The notes below the pieces were generated by a model, which was not told the origin of the DNA, ran no database searches, and saw only the letters and a list, made by a program, of their open reading frames with translations. Positions 11,258-21,625 of a stretch of DNA of 64,000 bases are shown piece after piece. Both the position numbers and the translations under genes were made by a program. Each line of letters begins with the position of its first letter. Position 1 is the first letter of the stretch. Source of the DNA: Limnephilus marmoratus (taxonomy: Eukaryota > Arthropoda > Insecta > Trichoptera > Limnephilidae); contig OU862930.1 in the NCBI GenBank assembly GCA_917880885.1, positions 32,928,040 to 32,992,039 of the forward strand. Direction: 5' to 3'.

Positions 11258-11611
11258 ATGTCTGAAAACAGAGATGACAATATTAATTATCTTGCTGCAA
11301 AAAAACTTAGGTTACTTGAAATTCCGTTTTCATTAAAAAAAGAGCCACAAAAAAATAAGGAACCACATCGGAAGGTTCGGCCAACCGACCACCTGAAACC
11401 AGAGTCATTTTTTAATCCCTTTCTGCGTATTTCCTTAAAATTAATGACAAAATGTTACGATTGTAGACAATCAGATGACGGGGGATGTTTTTTGTTTAGT
11501 TTTATGGGTTTTGGGTTATTTGCAGGGTCATGCCACAATAGTTCAGAAGTAATAAATGTTTATTTAATTTCATTTTATTTTTATCAAATTACCTCTTCGT
11601 GGAAGACTTGA
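11258..11611 (+). CDS. Hypothetical ORF, possible 5' exon
   Basis: An ATG (MSENRDDNINYLAAKKL...) opens a 117-codon frame. The first ~55 codons are hydrophilic and lysine-rich (FSLKKEPQKNKEPHRKVRP); the rest turns hydrophobic and low-complexity, like intron read-through. It may be a first exon with a donor near codon 55, or chance. No family recognised and no downstream exon identified. Confidence 0.25.
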   Translation: MSENRDDNINYLAAKKLRLLEIPFSLKKEPQKNKEPHRKVRPTDHLKPESFFNPFLRISLKLMTKCYDCRQSDDGGCFLFSFMGFGLFAGSCHNSSEVINVYLISFYFYQITSSWKT

Positions 11612-11624
11612 TTAAGACAATGTC

Positions 11625-11935
11625 ATTGTGTCCAGGAGTGACGGACGTACGAATCTCTTCCACTACGGTGTAAGGCGATGTACCGAGAGAGTACAGATGG
11701 AGAAGTCAAAGGGACTCCCTCAACCATTCTCTCCCGATCCGGCTTGCCATGCAGTTGGTAGGCAGATGCATCCGCCGCCAAAACCTGGACAAATCTCTAC
11801 CCACGTACCCGGGCACCCCTACTAAGTTACGAAACGTAGCTAACTACTTGGGTTGACCTTTGGCAGAAGTGTTGGTTATCCAATAAATGGTTCCCGTGGC
11901 GGCGGCACCCATACCCGCCTCCCAAATTGAAAAGT
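11625..11935 (-). mobile_element. 5'-end fragment of the 43.4-47.0-kb LINE family
   Basis: On the minus strand this matches the 5' leader of the LINE at 43445. Shared words include GGCGGGTATGGGT, CCGCCGCC, GGAACCATTTATTGGAT, CAAGCCGGATCGGGAGA (CAGGCCGG in the other copy) and ACGTCCGTCACTCCTGGA in the same order. It ends where the full-length copy reads CTGGAAACTCTG (43920). Only the non-coding leader is present, which is unusual for a LINE since copies normally keep the 3' end. Confidence 0.75.
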
Positions 11936-12006
11936 AAGGCATTGAACTGGCAAAGGTAGGATAATTGTTGAAATGCTCTATAAATGAGATTCCTGATATA
12001 TATATG

Positions 12007-12095
12007 TGTTGTAAAACCATATAGTTACATTACAGGTAGAGCCAAGTTAATTTGTGGAGATCTGGAAGGGATACAAGGCCGATAAACATTATAAT
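12007..12095 (+). repeat. Dispersed repeat shared with 28100-28190
   Basis: TGTGTTGTAAAACCAT ... TGTGGAGATCTGGAAGG ... ATACAAGGCCGATAAA occurs here, and in reverse complement at 28100-28190 with modest divergence. Class unknown. Confidence 0.6.
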
Positions 12096-12430
12096 TATTT
12101 CCACCTTTTTATAGCGCCGTTTAGTGATAAAGTCACGTCAAGTGTACTTGATGGATGGGATTAAAAGGTACGCTTATTTAGTTAGGGCATTCAAAATGGA
12201 AGATATGACGCGAAGTGAATAATAGCCAAGTAAGTCATGGCATGGTCAAGTGAATCGAATACATTCAGTCGGACCACCACTCCAAGAGACAGAATAATAG
12301 AAATATGTATACCTACAGATAAATCATTTTAAAAAGAGCACGTTTGAATGTATCTCTTGCCTAGCGGTAGTCCTCCGATAGATTGCACCGCATCTATTTT
12401 TTTATTCAGATTTATCTGGACGAGTATTAG
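12096..12430. other. No gene seen
   Basis: No coding or repeat structure recognised between the dispersed repeat and the LINE 3' end. Confidence 0.3.
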
Positions 12431-13900
12431 ACGATTTAAGAATGCGAAATTTTTTTATTATATTTTATACATTTTACAAATATAAGACAAAAAGTCCCGA
12501 TAAACTACTTTTTAGTAGTTTGTCTTAACGGGTTCTTTACATTAAAGATCTTATTATATTGATTTAATAGTTACATTTTACAATTTAAGATATAAAATTA
12601 AATTAAATTTTTTACAGAAATATACTTAGATACATTTTTACAATTTTATAGATATAAAATAAAATAATTTTTTTTACAGAAATATACTTAGATAAAAGAA
12701 AAATTATGAAAAACATGAATAACAATTTTAAAGTCTTTAGAATAAGTAATATGTTATTGTAAGCTAATATAAATTAATTCTTTACGTAAGCCAAGTCTTC
12801 AGTAAGTTCACCAATTGTTTGTTTTGGGCACAGTTTTTAATTTCAGCTGGAACCATATTTAAACAATTGGGAATCATGTAATTTAACGTTCTTTGTCCAT
12901 ATTTATTTGTATGTTTAGGTACAATTAGTCCTTCATTAAAGTTAAAACGAGTATTATGGTTGTGTTCCAGCCTGTTTATATATAAAGGGTTATTTATGTG
13001 CTGAAATATAATTGTGTACCACATAATTGCTCTCACTGAAAGAATTTTGAGACTTTGATAAAAGTATGGAATATTATGCCTTTCTTTGTATAAATTTTTT
13101 TCAGCTAATAATTTAACCAATGAATTTTGCACTGATTGAACATGGTCTATATTTGTTTTACAAGAAAATCCCCAAGCTGTTATTCCATATCTTATAACAG
13201 ATTCAGCTAGAGAGATAAATAAATTATTCGAAGTGTGCAGATAGGAACAAATTTTTTTAGTTTATAAAATCTCTTTACAATTGATCTTAATCGTGCACAA
13301 ACTTTGTTTATTTGTATATCCCATTTGAAAAAGCTATCAATAATAACACCTAAATAAACATATTCTTTAACTAGTTCCATATTTTCACATGTACACGTTG
13401 CTGGAATACCATTGTGTAAGCAATCTGATGTATGTGTCTTTATTTCAGGTGTAATACATACCTTAACATTAGGGGATCTTATGTGTAACAATTTAGTTTT
13501 TTTGGCATTTATAATTAAGCCAGAGTCATGAGACCATTTTAAGAGTTCAATGTAGTCTTTTTGTAAAAGATCTATACAAGTTTGCAAATCACTGCTAGAA
13601 ATAACTAAAGCAGTATCATCCGCGTATACAAAGTACTTAACGTGTCTAAAAATGAATTTAATAAAAGATACATATATAATATACAGGATTGGACCTAATA
13701 TGGAACCTTGAGGAACGCCGGCAAAAAACTTATTTTTTTTTACTTAAAGATTTTAAGAGTTTTAATTTCATGCATCGGTTGTTTAAGTACTTTTCAAAAA
13801 GTTTTAGTAGTTTTCCTCTTATACCTATAATTTCTAGTAATTTACCATGATCAATAGTATCAAAAGCTTTCGAATAGTCTATGAATAAGACTAATGTATG
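12431..13900 (-). pseudogene. LINE reverse transcriptase fragment (Jockey/CR1-like)
   Basis: Read on minus from 13900: LFIDYSKAFDTIDHGKLL (RT motif with catalytic D), then FAGVPQGSILGPILY, then YADDTALV (catalytic DD, near 13635). The thumb (VKEYVYLGVIIDSFFKWD) and the C-terminal part (CLNMVPAEIKNC) follow, ending at 12782. A frame change sits near 13735 in an A/T run and another between 13207 and 13132. The endonuclease and early RT are missing: the fragment starts exactly at the BEL D LTR. The non-coding tail holds a hairpin (AAACTACTTTTTAGTAGTTT, 12503-12522). Confidence 0.8.
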
Positions 13901-14310
13901 TGTAAAATTGTGGTCTTCACTCAGGAGAAATCTTGGGATTGCCTTTTTATAAATGAAGCACTTTTTTACAATTTAATTTCTTGATTTTTTATTGTTATGA
14001 TTTGATATTTATAACTGACGACAATAATTTTCCTCACCCAACGGACAAGGGTTCAGTAGTATTTTAAATTCTTAGTGCAAGTTTTCGTAAAGAAGTGAGT
14101 TAATTTTACTGATGCAAGCCTTTTTATAAGGATTTCGTACATCTATATTTCCCTCGTTTGTTGGGTGAGAAAGGGACAAAAATAAAAATAAAATGATTCT
14201 ATCGACATCTAACGGGCAAATCAGACAACTCTTGGATCGCAATCCAACCTTTAATGGTAACTCAAATCCATATCCATAATTGGTTTGAGTCCTGGGTCTA
14301 AATCCAAACA
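13901..14310 (-). repeat. 3' LTR of BEL element D
   Basis: 410 bp, starting TGTTTGGATTT and ending TTTTACA on the minus strand, with a TATA-like CTTATAAAAAGG inside. It is strongly similar over its whole length to the 5' LTR of BEL element B (23122-23543). Just upstream on the minus strand is GAGGCGGAGTA, a polypurine tract like that of BEL A. The LTR abuts the LINE fragment ending at 13900, so BEL D inserted into that LINE. Confidence 0.75.
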
Positions 14311-14984
14311 TACTCCGCCTCAAAATGAGCAGATATTTAATATGAAATATCGAATTCATTTTTCTGCTAACTATAAAAAACAACATCATGCAAACCAATT
14401 ATGAGCCTAAACTAAATATTGACTTTGCTCAAAATCAAATTCAAATTCATTAAATTAATTTTAAAGTTATTCAATAACATAACACACTAAGATAATTCCA
14501 AAAACAAACTACATTTTTTTTAAAAACAAACAGAAACCATAACATTAATAACATATAAACATATAATATAGACAGCACAACATATCGTGGCAGGTTTCCT
14601 GGTCATCCTTCCTTCCTTCCTTGGGAAAAAATTAAATAAAGATAAATCATCCTTCCTTCCATAGTTCATTGCCACATTTGGAATTATTACAATGTCTTTC
14701 CAGCTATATCTACATATGCAGTTTGCAATTCTAGCCAGCAGGCTATGTTGGTTTATAAGCGTTCATTAAGTGTTTTTATCCTTTTTTTTTAAATATATGG
14801 ATCTACAATCCTTTTTGTTTTATTATTTTTTATATCACTCCCTACCACACTCAAGATTTTATTGCTCCACATTTATCCGCATTTTGTACACTGATTTTTA
14901 CTTTTAATTTATTATTATTCTGTTTTATGCACTCATTGTTTTTATCATAATGCACAAGTCCTTGGTTTTGCATTTTGTGCTTAC
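14311..14984 (-). other. Non-coding spacer of BEL element D
   Basis: Lies between the end of the D coding remnant and the D 3' LTR. AT-rich, with CCTTCCTTCCTTCC simple repeats near 14608 and 14650. No coding signal. Confidence 0.45.
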
Positions 14985-15065
14985 ACAGCGTCAGGTCCGT
15001 TGTCGTCTATTGGCAATAGACACAGCTTCGAAATTGCCCTCTGAGTAGTTGTTCCATGCTGTAAC
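14985..15065 (-). pseudogene. BEL element D polyprotein C-terminus
   Basis: Minus-strand residues TTQRAISKLCLLPIDD match the conserved end of the BEL/Pao polyprotein (compare KRAVTQLCLLPME in element A). All upstream coding is lost: from about 15066 the sequence switches to unrelated LTR-like DNA. A longer open frame across this junction is chimeric and not a gene. Confidence 0.65.
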
Positions 15066-15545
15066 GGACGTATCAGCGTCGCCACAAGACTATAAAAAAG
15101 TACCGGGTTTTTAGTGCACGAACAGGATGGTGGTGATGGAACAAATAATAAAACTGACCTCCCGTGCACCCAGTGCCTGATGCGTGAAGGACACTGGATG
15201 TGCTTAATCCTCTGCCTGATCCTGGCGCCTGGCGGTTGCCAAAGTAGGGCCGGCTCTTCTGGAGGAGTGTTGGCACCAGGACTGAAGACAGGCAGAGGTC
15301 GGCGGGGGAGGCAGCTGAGTGATAATAAACTTCCCAGTAGGAATAATAACACGAGTTGACTGTAGAGAAGAACTAACTTTATTTGGAAAATACGCGCCTT
15401 TTTATACCCTAATCTGGGCAAAAAGGTGATCACATGGTACATTTATGGGGTGGGGGGTTGGACCTCGCCCGTAAGTATAAATACGCCGACTTTCTTGTCG
15501 CACTTCATTTTGCTTGTGTCGCTCAAGAAAGTGGTCGATTAAAAT
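15066..15545 (-). mobile_element. LTR-like remnant, possibly gypsy type
   Basis: On minus: TATA box GGTATAAAAAGG (15397-15408), then AATAAA 20 bp downstream (15378-15383), then a C-rich stretch and TGGCGACGCTGATA near 15085. TGGCGAC resembles the start of the primer-binding site in the LTR element at 35359. The spacing fits a U3-R-U5 unit, but I see no second copy and no clear ends, so class and borders are tentative. Confidence 0.4.
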
Positions 15546-15547
15546 CA

Positions 15548-17430
15548 TTATTTAATAATAATTCTAGGCATTTCAATAAAAAGAGGGATTTTTCAAGGAG
15601 ACTCATTGAGCCCTCTTTGGTTTTGCTTAGCATTGAATCCCCTTTCTAAAATGTTAATTAAAAGCAAGTTTGGAATAAAAATTAAGGGTAATACAAGAGA
15701 GAGTAGTATAGTTTCACATCTATTATATATGGATGATATAAAATTATTTTCAAATTCTGAATCAAATTTAGAGAAAATGATTAAGGTAGTTAAAATTTTT
15801 TCAGATGATATTAAAATGACTTTTGGTTTAGATAAATGTAAAACTATCCATATAGAGAAAGGCAAAATTGTAGATGGAGACGAGGGTATATTTAGAAATT
15901 TCAAAATTCAAAGTATGAAAGGGGATGAGGTTTATAAATATTTAGGATACCCGCAATCGAATAGATTAGATCACACTAGTATTAAAAATGATATTAGGAT
16001 TAAATTTCAAACTAGGATCAGAAAAATTTTAAAATGCAATCTATCTGCTAAAAATTTAGTAAAAGCAATAAATACTTGGGCAATACCTCTACTAACGAAC
16101 TCATTTGGCATAATTAAATGGTCCAATACAGATTTAGATAGTTTAGAACGATTAATTAGAACTACGTTAACAAAATTTAATTGCCATCATCCAAATTCAG
16201 CTATAGAACGAATTAATTTACCTAGAAATTTAGGAGGTAGAGGTGTAGTCAAAATAACATCTTTGAAACACAATCAGGTAGAAATGCTTAGAAATTTTTT
16301 CCATAGGAAAGCTAATAGCTCAGAAATGCACAAAATAATTTGCAAGGCAGATAGAAATATTACACCTTGAAATTTATATGACGAGAATGCCAACATTCTT
16401 ATAAATACTAACCAGGAATTATTAGATTCCTGGTCAAATAAAATTATTCACGCAAAACACTTCAATTATCTCAACCAAACGTATGTTGACAAACTTTCGT
16501 CAAACAAATGGTTGAGTATTGGAGAGTTGAGCGCAGAAATAGAAGGATTTATGCTTGCCATTCAAGATAGAGTCATTAATACTAAAAATTATAGAAAGCA
16601 TATAATCAAAGATATAAATCAAATTGATGATTTATGTAGAAAATGTTTGGCTTTTCCCGAAACTATAGAACATATTATATCGGGATGTTCTATATTAGCG
16701 CCTTCCGAGTATACATTTAGGCACAATCAGGTTTTAAAAATAATTCACCAAAGTTTGGTAATTAAACATAACTTGATTGATTGCCGTAATGTAGTACCAT
16801 ATTATGAATATGAACCAAATTCATTTATTGAAAATGAATTTTATAAAATATATTATGATAAAACTATACTAACAGACAGAACAATTAGTCATAATAGACC
16901 TGATATAGTTTTACATGACAAAATTAAAAAAATAACTTATATCATTGATGTAGCTATTCCAAATTCCTGTAATATTCAAAAAACTGTTTCTGAAAAAATT
17001 AGAAAATACACAGATTTAGGAAATGAGATTAAAAGAATTTGGCATTCTCGGACTATAAAAATATTACCATTTGTTATTTCGGCCACTGGCATAATACCTA
17101 GGAATCTGATTCAAAATTTAAGCATATTAGATTTGTCAAAGAATTTGTATATAAAAATGCAAAAAGCAGTAATTTTAAATACATGTAGGATTACAAAAGA
17201 TTTTTTAAATATTTATATTGAGGGATCAGTAGGATTTATAGGTTCAATTAGAAATGCCACAGAGCCGAACCCTCTGATATGAAAATATCTGGAGTCGGTG
17301 AATTATATTCCCATTTGGTCTCTAGTGGGTTGACATGTTGTTCTTGTATTGTTTTGTATTTATAATACATATATAGTGCAATTGCATAACGTGGATTCAC
17401 TAGATGATCATTTGGGGAAGTGTATGAAAG
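15548..17430 (+). pseudogene. R4/Dong-like LINE, 5'-truncated: reverse transcriptase plus restriction-like endonuclease
   Basis: Non-LTR retrotransposon. The frame begins inside the RT (KRGIFQGDSLSPLWFCLALN), with catalytic YMDD (near 15730) and thumb GLDKCKTIHIEKGK, EVYKYLGYPQ. The C-terminal part has CRKC...ETIEHIISGCS, the zinc-binding CCHC of this group, then RPDIVLHD ... YIIDVAIP, the PD...D signature of its endonuclease. This order separates R2/R4 elements from APE-type LINEs. A single in-frame TGA at 16368-16370 splits the frame; everything else is open to TGA at 17280. A non-coding tail runs to about 17430. Lost: the N-terminal DNA-binding part and early RT. Confidence 0.85.
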
Positions 17431-17725
17431 GGTTTAGTTTTTCCTTCTTTTTTTTTTTTTTTATTTTTTTTATTTTTATTTTTTTTTTTTTTTTTTTTTT
17501 TTTTGGGGGGAAAATTTAACCCGGACATTTAAATCTGGTGCGTAAAAAATAACATAGTTTTTATAAAGTATTTCTTAATTCTAACATGTATGTACGGGTA
17601 TTCTTTACCCGTAGATTTTTAGTTTAATGAATTTAGGAACAATTTTGGAAATGTTTACCATTTGTTGGTAGGTATTTGAGTTTAATTTAAGTTTGCAAAG
17701 TGATGTGAAGAAGTTAGTATTTTCC
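17431..17725. other. Poly-T tract and AT-rich sequence
   Basis: A T-rich low-complexity run (17448-17504) ending in GGGGGG, then AT-rich sequence without genes. The run may be slippage-prone in assembly. Confidence 0.5.
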
Positions 17726-17788
17726 CCAGGTTCCTCGTAAGACTGGCTACCGAAACCGGTTTGTCTCGTGGTCTTACGAGGTTCCTGG
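17726..17788. repeat. Hairpin 1 (nested palindrome)
   Basis: Outer stem CCTCGTAAGAC (17733-17743) with GTCTTACGAGG (17771-17781), extended by CCAGG/CCTGG. The loop contains the self-complementary AAACCGGTTT. It could form a cruciform or a hairpin RNA. Confidence 0.7.
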
Positions 17789-17910
17789 ATTTTTAAAATG
17801 GAAAAAGACTGTTTTTTGATCGGAAATTTTCTAAGTACAAAATTTGTGCGCAAAGGCATATAGCGTTGGCAGTTTAAGAGTTACAAGGTTGATTTATGGC
17901 TCTATGGATG

Positions 17911-17959
17911 CCCCGTAGGACTCTGCACTGAAACGTCTTAGTTTCAGCGTCCTACGGGG
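17911..17959. repeat. Hairpin 2 (nested palindrome)
   Basis: Outer stem CCCCGTAGGA with TCCTACGGGG, inner stem CTGAAAC with GTTTCAG around a GTCTTA loop. Same nested design as hairpin 1, about 180 bp away, but with different bases. Confidence 0.7.
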
Positions 17960-18007
17960 TGTTTAAACGAAGTTATATTACAAAACGATGTTTTGCAAAG
18001 GCAGTTT

Positions 18008-18551
18008 GCTTGGCGGAGCTGCCTGGCTTCCTGCCGGGCCATAACCGCAGAACGGCAAGGGAGGGCAGGTAGTCCGCTTGGCGGAGCTGCCTGGCTTCTT
18101 GCCGTGCCATAACCGCAGAACGGCAAGGGAGGGCAGGTAGTCCGCTTGGCGGAGCTGCCTGGCTTCCTGCCGGGCCATAACCGCAGAACGGCAAGGGAGG
18201 GCAGGTAGTCCGCTTGGCGGAGCTGCCTGGCTTCCTGCCGGGCCATAACCGCAGAACGGCAAGGGAGGGCAGGTAGTCCGCTTGGCGGAGCTGCCTGGCT
18301 TCCTGCCGGGCCATAACCGCAGAACGGCAAGGGAGGGCAGGTAGTCCGCTTGGCGGAGCTGCCTGGCTTCCTGCCGTGCCATAACCGCAGAACGGCAAGG
18401 GAGGGCAGGTAGTCCGCTTGGCGGAGCTGCCTGGCTTCCTGCCGGGCCATAACCGCAGAACGGCAAGGGAGGGCAGGTAGTCCGCTTGGCGGAGCTGCCT
18501 GGCTTCCTGCCGTGCCATAACAGCAGAACGGCAAGGGAGGGAAGGCAAATG
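18008..18551. repeat. Minisatellite, 8 x 68 bp, GC-rich
   Basis: Eight head-to-tail 68-bp units start GCTTGGCGGAGCTGCCTGG at 18008, 18076, 18144, 18212, 18280, 18348, 18416 and 18484. They differ by only a few bases (CTTGCCG, CCGGGCC or CCGTGCC variants). Since 68 is not a multiple of 3 and the minus strand has no stops in any phase, all three minus frames are open across the array. This is a property of the repeat and not evidence of a protein. Much more GC-rich than its flanks. Confidence 0.92.
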
Positions 18552-18840
18552 GCCCTTCTCAGGGCTTCAGCCTAAGGCTGGAAATTAAGGCCCTCAAAGG
18601 GGTCTTAATTAAAAATAAAAGGAGGCTAGTCAGCCTGGTTGCCTTGGAGGCGTAAATAAGCATAATTAAGCATATTAATTATTAAATTATTAAAATTATA
18701 GGATTCTAGAATGTCTCCCGGTGCAAACTTGGCACACAAGCTTTATTTGGTTGCACCGGGGCATTGTACATAAGCAAACATATAAAATTAAAAATTAAGA
18801 AATGAGGGAGAGCAACACGTCGGTTACACATGCGATGTTT
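18552..18840. other. Hairpin-rich junction and end of BEL B region
   Basis: Several short inverted repeats follow the array: CAGCCTAAGGCTG, TTAAGGCCC...GGGGTCTTAA, AGGCTAGTCAGCCT. Then comes AT-rich sequence with a minus-strand AATAAA (CCAAATAAAGC, near 18740) and an inverted CCCGGTGCAA/TTGCACCGGG pair (18718-18760). This may be the 3' non-coding end of BEL B, but it does not match the B 5' LTR. Confidence 0.4.
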
Positions 18841-19516
18841 TGAAAGTCGCCACACGTACTTTCCCGTCAGCGCCTGGATGGACTGCAATCACACGTCCGA
18901 GTTTCCACACACATGGTGGTAGGTTGTCTTCCTTCAAGACCACCGTACCGCCTGGTTTGAGCTGCGTATGAGGTCTGCTGGTCCACTTCGTTCTGCCTTG
19001 TAGCTGAGCTAGGTACCTCGATCAAAAAACATCGTATTAGCAAGGAATTTTTTGATATTTATTCAGTCCGTTGACTGAAATATTTTGTAGATCTTGCTCC
19101 GGAATTGCTGCAAAGCTTCCACCAACAAGAAAGTGACCAGGACTGAGGGAAATTAGGTCATTTGGATCATTTGACAATGGGGTAAAAGGTCTAGAATTTA
19201 AACAAAATTCATCTGACACAAAACGGTATTAAATTCCTCATATATCAATAAGGAATTACTCGCTAGCCGTTTCAACTAATATTTAAACAGATTTCATTCT
19301 GACTTCTCAAAGGCCTCCAAAGTGCAGCGCCCTTGGCGGAATGTACCCCCATTGAATTGATAATTTTGATGATGATTTTCCGATAGTAGGTAGTAGCATT
19401 ATCTGAAATAATTTACTCGGCCCTCCACTACGCGCGATAAAACGCTTCAAGGCATTTAAAAAACTTTCTGTATTCAAAGACAGTTCAAGTTCTAAGTGTA
19501 TGGCTTTTGACACCAC
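18841..19516 (-). pseudogene. BEL element B integrase and C-terminal domain (broken)
   Basis: Integrase pieces: KAIHLELELSLNTESFLNAL followed by IARSGGPSKLF, a frame change at the second catalytic D, then CLNSRPFTPLSNDPNDL and GHFLVGG. The C-terminal domain (TQLKPGGTVVLKEDNLPP, then KVRVATFKTS) ends at a stop near 18835. In an active element this enzyme inserts the cDNA into the host chromosome; here it is split over several frames. Confidence 0.8.
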
Positions 19517-19621
19517 ACATACAAATAAACATACATAAGAAAAACACTAATAACAAAAATATATAAGCTCCTTTCGGCTGCAAGGTCTGCCATTATTTGC
19601 TGCATCGTCTTTGTATTTGAT

Positions 19622-20582
19622 CTAAAACATATTATTCATTTCCTTATTATCATTTTCACAAAATTTTCCTATTATTGGCCAGAACTTCAATCTGATTATT
19701 GCCAATAAGGTATGAGTACCTGCATGCAAGTGTAAATGAAAAATAAATAAATAAATGTAAATGTAGTTTTTCATAATTAATTCGGTTAAATTATGATGTG
19801 GTGGCAGCAAGATTGGATGTCGTTGATTTATTGACAGCAATTTTCCTTCGGAAAGCCTGCCGCCTACGCAAAGTAAATCATTATGTACATAAGGATTCAG
19901 TAGAGAGACGCAGCTCCCAAAAATGTCCCAATCCTGCGTCACTGTTGCCAACACCACAGTTTCCGCTTTCACCTCAGGTGGATCCATGTACGCAGACTCT
20001 CCGCATGGCCAACTGGATGGTGCGAGAGTTAGCCAATCGGGTCCGTGCCACCAAACGGTGGATGTCAACAATTGAGAAGTCCCAATATCCTTGGATAGTA
20101 CATCCGCAGCATTATCCTCTGATATCACATGCTTTTGACAAATGATTCTCCTAGGTACCTTCACATTATTTATCTGCGGCAATTCTTCCATATACCTAAG
20201 CTCTCCAAACTTTCCAAATGTCATGAGATATATCTTCAACCCACTGAGTTTTGTTCTGCCACAGACGTTCCATTAGTAGCTTCGCTACTACCGTTACACG
20301 TTCTATCAGACCCGGGGGATTAAAAATGGATGCTATGTAGGATAACATCCATCGTTTGCTTCTACTTAGTAAGCAATCTTCTTCACCACTGTCACCCGCC
20401 ATTAAGTCATCCATGTAAAAATTTTCTTTAAGAATGTGACTGACCTTGGGTTTGTGTTTTGATTTTTATTTCCTAGCCGCTCCAAAGATCTTGTGGCTAA
20501 AAATGATAATCCCAGACCGTAGACTGTATTCAGCTGATAATGTTGAATCTCCTCGATGTGTGCGTCTCTCCAAAGGATACGT
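19622..20582 (-). pseudogene. BEL element B RT end, RNase H remnant and integrase zinc region
   Basis: Continues the RT in shifted frames: RDAHIEEIQHYQLNTVYGL, then FYMDDLMAGDSGEE, where YMDD replaces the usual YVDD. The following VPRRIICQ is joined directly to KHVISEDNAADVLS, which is the sequence after RNase H; the RNase H core is deleted. Next come WWHGPDWL, DLLCVGGRLSEGK and HPILLPPHHNLTELI (integrase N-terminal part). Confidence 0.8.
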
Positions 20583-21625
20583 TATAAGTCCCTATCCTCC
20601 GGCTGCACTAATATCTGCCGGTACATTTTTTCTATGTCGGCTGTTAACGCGTACTGATGTTTTCTGAAATTCAACAGATGTGCACATAAATCCTTTTGCA
20701 ATGTCGGCCCAATCATGAGGGCATCATTTGGGATAATTCCAGTTGAGGATTTAGCTGATCCATCGACTACGACTCTGGTCTTACTAGTTGTACTAGATTC
20801 CTTGATCACCGCATGGTGAGGCAGATAATAGTGTATTTGATTTTGTGTCAATGGTTCACATTGCGTCATATGACCTAAGTCTTTGTACTCCTGCATAAAA
20901 TTCTTGTAATCTTTCATTAATTCTGGGTTTGAGGCTAATTTTTTCTCCAAATTATACAATACCTTCTCCGCCATAGGGAGACTTTCGCCTAGCTGTTTCG
21001 CACAGGGGCGTTGTGGTAAACTTACAATGAAACGGCCTCTGCCATTTCTTTTCTGAGCAGCTGTGAAGCTTTCTTCACACGCTCGCTCCTCGTGATTCCT
21101 ATGTTTAATAGGACTTAGCTCCTCTAATTTCAACAAATTTTCAATTTGCTTATGTATTAAGTTGAGTGAAAGATAACAAATATTTACTGGCCTCTTTTCT
21201 GAAGTGAAGATGGGTCCGGAATCTTGAATCTTCATCCGGTCAGAGTGCAGAGTCTCCCAGAAAGTGTCAGCCCCGATCAACATGTCTATCGGGCCGGTTT
21301 CATTAAAGTTTAGATCTGCCAATTGCAATCCTTGGAGGGTGCCGGTGCCTTTTTCCTGAAATGAGATTTGCGGTAGATTACTGGTCACTTCCGACAATAC
21401 TAGGCATTCAATCCTCTTTGAATATGGTGAATAATTGGAAGATATTTCCAAATCCACAATGTTTTTAATATGCTGTATTTTATTATGAATTCCGGTAATA
21501 GGGATATCAGTTTTTCTAATTTCTAATTGTAATTTAGAAACGAATTCTTGACTAATATAGTTAAATTGTGCCTCTGAATCCAGTAAAATTCTAGCCTTAC
21601 TTAAAATACCTTTATTATTTCTCAC
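20582..21625 (-). pseudogene. BEL element B protease and N-terminal reverse transcriptase
   Basis: A 347-codon open frame. The protease site reads ILLDSEAQFNYIS: the glycine of the normal D-S/T-G triad is E, which should inactivate it. Then LADLNFNETGPIDMLIGAD, HYYLPHHAVIKESS, KTRVVVDGSAKS and ALTADIEKMYRQILVQPED (RT, first catalytic D). The frame is lost at the next conserved segment. It overlaps the end of gag by 4 bp. Confidence 0.85.

Noticed and set aside
14981..15442. 153-codon minus frame starting MYHVITFLPR
   Set aside because: Chimera: the first two thirds read through LTR-like DNA, and only the last ~25 codons are a BEL polyprotein end.
17944..18548. Three overlapping proline/alanine-rich minus frames of 162-196 codons
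   Set aside because: They are the same 68-bp minisatellite read in three phases; no start context, splice site or domain supports translation.
18008..18551. CRISPR-like array
   Set aside because: Units are contiguous 68-bp repeats without unique spacers, in an animal genome.
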